Below are positions 62,837-64,000 of a stretch of DNA of 64,000 bases, piece by piece. The translations under genes were made by a program, and so were the position numbers. The first letter of the stretch is position 1; the number at the start of each line of letters is the position of its first letter. The notes under the pieces were generated by a model. That model had not been told where the DNA came from. It was given only the letters and a program-made list of their open reading frames with translations, and ran no database searches. Origin of the DNA: Aquimarina longa SW024 (GTDB lineage Bacteria > Bacteroidota > Bacteroidia > Flavobacteriales > Flavobacteriaceae); NCBI RefSeq assembly GCF_001401755.1, contig NZ_KQ474099.1, forward strand, positions 773,171-837,170, read 5' to 3'.

Positions 62837-63323
62837 CAGTTATATCTTTTATGACAGTTTGCACATCACGTTTTATAATTAGATTTTTGATATATTCAAA
62901 AATGTTATACCCTCGTAATTTTTTGAAGTTTTCCCCAATACTCCAAACCTCAATCAATCCTAATGTTACTATAATTAGCTCAGTACCATTATATCTAAAA
63001 ATATCAAGAGGGGATTTAAGAAGATAGTTCTCAAAGAAAAAGAAGGCTATAATAACAAGAATATAATCTTTCAGTTTAGACATTGTTTTACGTAGCCCTA
63101 TGCTTTTTAGATGTTCCCAAGTTTTAGGTTTTAAAATCGAAATTTTGCAATAATTTTCTTTACAATACACTTTAATACCAGTACGGAGATTGATTATCAT
63201 AATAGATATTAAGCCAAAAATCATTGTTTCATAATCACGACATATTACCAATAATGGAGAAATAAAAAGGAGGAATGCTTTTTTTAGATTAAACCGAGTA
63301 AAAAAAACAATGATTGAGTTCAT
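62820..63323 (-). CDS. holin candidate
   Basis: 167 residues from the ATG at 63323; a TTG at 63380 would place the start upstream of the predicted promoter. Hydrophobic segments at about 15-30, 32-46, 90-107 and 120-138 (FLLFISPLLVICRD, FGLISIMIINL, LVIIAFFFFENYLL, LIIVTLGLIEVWSI) and the linker GLRKTMSKLKDY fit phage holin families of Bacteroidota. It is the first late gene, directly before the endolysin. Confidence 0.75.
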   Translation of the reverse strand: MNSIIVFFTRFNLKKAFLLFISPLLVICRDYETMIFGLISIMIINLRTGIKVYCKENYCKISILKPKTWEHLKSIGLRKTMSKLKDYILVIIAFFFFENYLLKSPLDIFRYNGTELIIVTLGLIEVWSIGENFKKLRGYNIFEYIKNLIIKRDVQTVIKDITDETDE

Positions 63324-63349
63324 TAATAGTTTTTTGCTATTTATAATTA

Positions 63350-63378
63350 CAAATCTATAGTTTTTATCTATTAAAAAC
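63350..63378 (-). promoter_or_regulatory. late promoter in front of the lysis genes
   Basis: On the minus strand TAGATTTG (complement of 63350-63357) fits TAnnTTTG, 26 bp before the holin ATG. The upstream TTTTTAATAGATAAA is shared with the scaffold promoter at 54366-54393. Confidence 0.6.
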
Positions 63379-63384
63379 AAATAC

Positions 63385-63392
63385 TATATTTG
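63385..63392 (+). promoter_or_regulatory. promoter TATATTTG of the divergent regulator gene
   Basis: AAATACTATATTTG ends only 4 bp before the ATG at 63397, and the same 14-mer stands in the scaffold promoter. The expected transcription start lies at or just after the ATG, so a leaderless or near-leaderless message is possible; otherwise a downstream start is used. Confidence 0.5.
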
Positions 63393-63396
63393 AGCC

Positions 63397-63969
63397 ATGA
63401 AAAACAAGAAGAACCCTAGAAACATAGAGAAAATACATAGCTCTAATGCTGTAACTGTTAAAACAAGGAAAGCACTATTAACTGAAAATATAAGAGTGGA
63501 AAACGATAATTCTTGTAAGAAGTATAATCGGAAAATCATTAGAATATCAGAAAATTATAATTTCTTAGAATATTATTTAATAGTAAGAATGTATATGCAG
63601 CATAAGCACAATATTGATAATCGACTACTAGAAATACTTTTCTTTTTGTACCCAAAAAAATTGTTCTCATGGTATGATTTTAAAGAATATCCTCTTACAT
63701 TTAGTTATCGTAGAATCGATACACTTATCAAAAAGGAAATGGTAGAAGTCTTTAGACCAGATACAGCAAGAAGTCGTCAGATATATAGACTAACTCAAAA
63801 AGCACAAACCATCGTTCGTCACTTTTATCAATACTTATCTGGTGAAAAAAAAATCCCTACCAATAGACAAAATAACCCTCTTATGGCTAAACAACCAAAA
63901 ACAACAAGAGAGCAAATGATACAAGAAATGATTATCAAAATGGCTAATTCTAAAGAGCATAGATTTTAG
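63397..63969 (+). CDS. winged-helix protein, late regulator candidate
   Basis: 190 residues. A basic N-terminus precedes a MarR-like winged-helix region at about 55-145 (FLEYYLIVRMYMQHKHNIDN, LTFSYRRIDTLIKKEMVEVF, RQIYRLTQKAQTIVRHFYQY) and a polar tail. It is the only plus-strand gene in the right part of the prophage and is divergent from the late operon across about 70 bp that hold both promoters. It may switch on late transcription by binding the shared AATAGATAAA element. This is inference. Confidence 0.65.
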   Translation: MKNKKNPRNIEKIHSSNAVTVKTRKALLTENIRVENDNSCKKYNRKIIRISENYNFLEYYLIVRMYMQHKHNIDNRLLEILFFLYPKKLFSWYDFKEYPLTFSYRRIDTLIKKEMVEVFRPDTARSRQIYRLTQKAQTIVRHFYQYLSGEKKIPTNRQNNPLMAKQPKTTREQMIQEMIIKMANSKEHRF

Positions 63970-64000
63970 AAAAAGTTAAGGTTAAATGATTTTTTTTAAA

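Larger units (their letters stand above)
22435..64000. mobile_element. temperate podovirus-type prophage, crAss-related morphogenesis module
   Basis: Integrase, repressor and operator region, recombination and replication genes and a complete late module lie in one uninterrupted block. It extends past the right edge, so at least about 41.5 kb is present. The left border is approximate. Portal, capsid, ring and muzzle-like proteins look like those of Crassvirales in sequence pattern and in order; the replication and lysogeny genes are of ordinary Bacteroidota temperate-phage type. There is no tail-tube, sheath or tape-measure gene, which fits a short-tailed virion. No transposase or rRNA/tRNA is seen inside. 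Confidence 0.9.

Noticed and set aside
33185..63323. Phage-encoded RNA polymerase in the giant late proteins
   Set aside because: No DFDGD-type or other polymerase motif was seen in the large proteins, and host-type promoters are present.
22435..64000. Diversity-generating retroelement for the fibre
   Set aside because: No reverse transcriptase gene and no template/variable repeat pair found.

Overview
The window is AT-rich DNA from a member of the Bacteroidota, most likely a marine Flavobacteriaceae. Three things point there: a complete Bat operon behind a MoxR ATPase, promoter elements of the TAnnTTTG type, and flavobacterial small lipoproteins. The genus cannot be fixed from sequence alone. 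The window falls into a host half (1 to about 22.4 kb) and an integrated phage (about 22.4 kb to beyond the right edge).

Host half. At the left edge, on the minus strand, lie a SulP-family anion transporter (cut by the window edge) and a beta-class carbonic anhydrase, a likely inorganic-carbon uptake pair. Next comes a minus-strand operon running moxR, a DUF58 gene, a two-TM protein, batA, batB, batC, batD and batE (11965 down to 2696). It encodes a membrane complex of von Willebrand A and TPR proteins driven by an AAA+ ATPase. Plus-strand genes follow for a short-chain dehydrogenase, a Schlafen AlbA_2-type protein and a PPP-type phosphatase. Minus-strand genes then encode a LysE-type exporter, a Crp-like regulator and a serine beta-lactamase-like protein with TPRs. 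From 16.7 to 22.4 kb the DNA is gene-poor. It carries five copies, counting the one at 13.06 kb, of an extragenic hairpin repeat, a 112-128 bp tandem repeat, an orphan terminator and a small cluster (lipoprotein, membrane protein, coiled-coil protein, XRE regulator).

Prophage. A tyrosine integrase, an HTH protein, a CI-like repressor and a 320 bp operator region form the lysogeny module (22.6-25.3 kb). The plus-strand early genes (25.3-33.2 kb) encode an HTH/excisionase-like protein, an ERF annealing protein, a Gp157-like protein, SSB, a DnaA-domain-IV-like protein, a replication protein and a fused primase-helicase, followed by small unknowns. The whole late module is on the minus strand and is read from 63.3 down to 33.2 kb. 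Its order is holin, GH19-type endolysin, tail protein, fibre with YadA-like repeats, tandem GroES-like protein, duplicated TerS-position protein, TerL, portal, scaffold candidate, major capsid protein, head-tail ring proteins, a 1584-aa muzzle-like protein, a detached muzzle domain, a GNAT acetyltransferase and three virion or ejection proteins, the last of 2667 aa.

The portal, capsid, ring and muzzle-like proteins and their order resemble those of crAss-like podoviruses (Crassvirales). However, this element is temperate, roughly 42 kb, and shows no phage RNA polymerase, whereas classical crAss-like phages are about 97 kb or more. I regard this small temperate crAss-related prophage as the most interesting object in the window. 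Its right attachment site lies outside the window.
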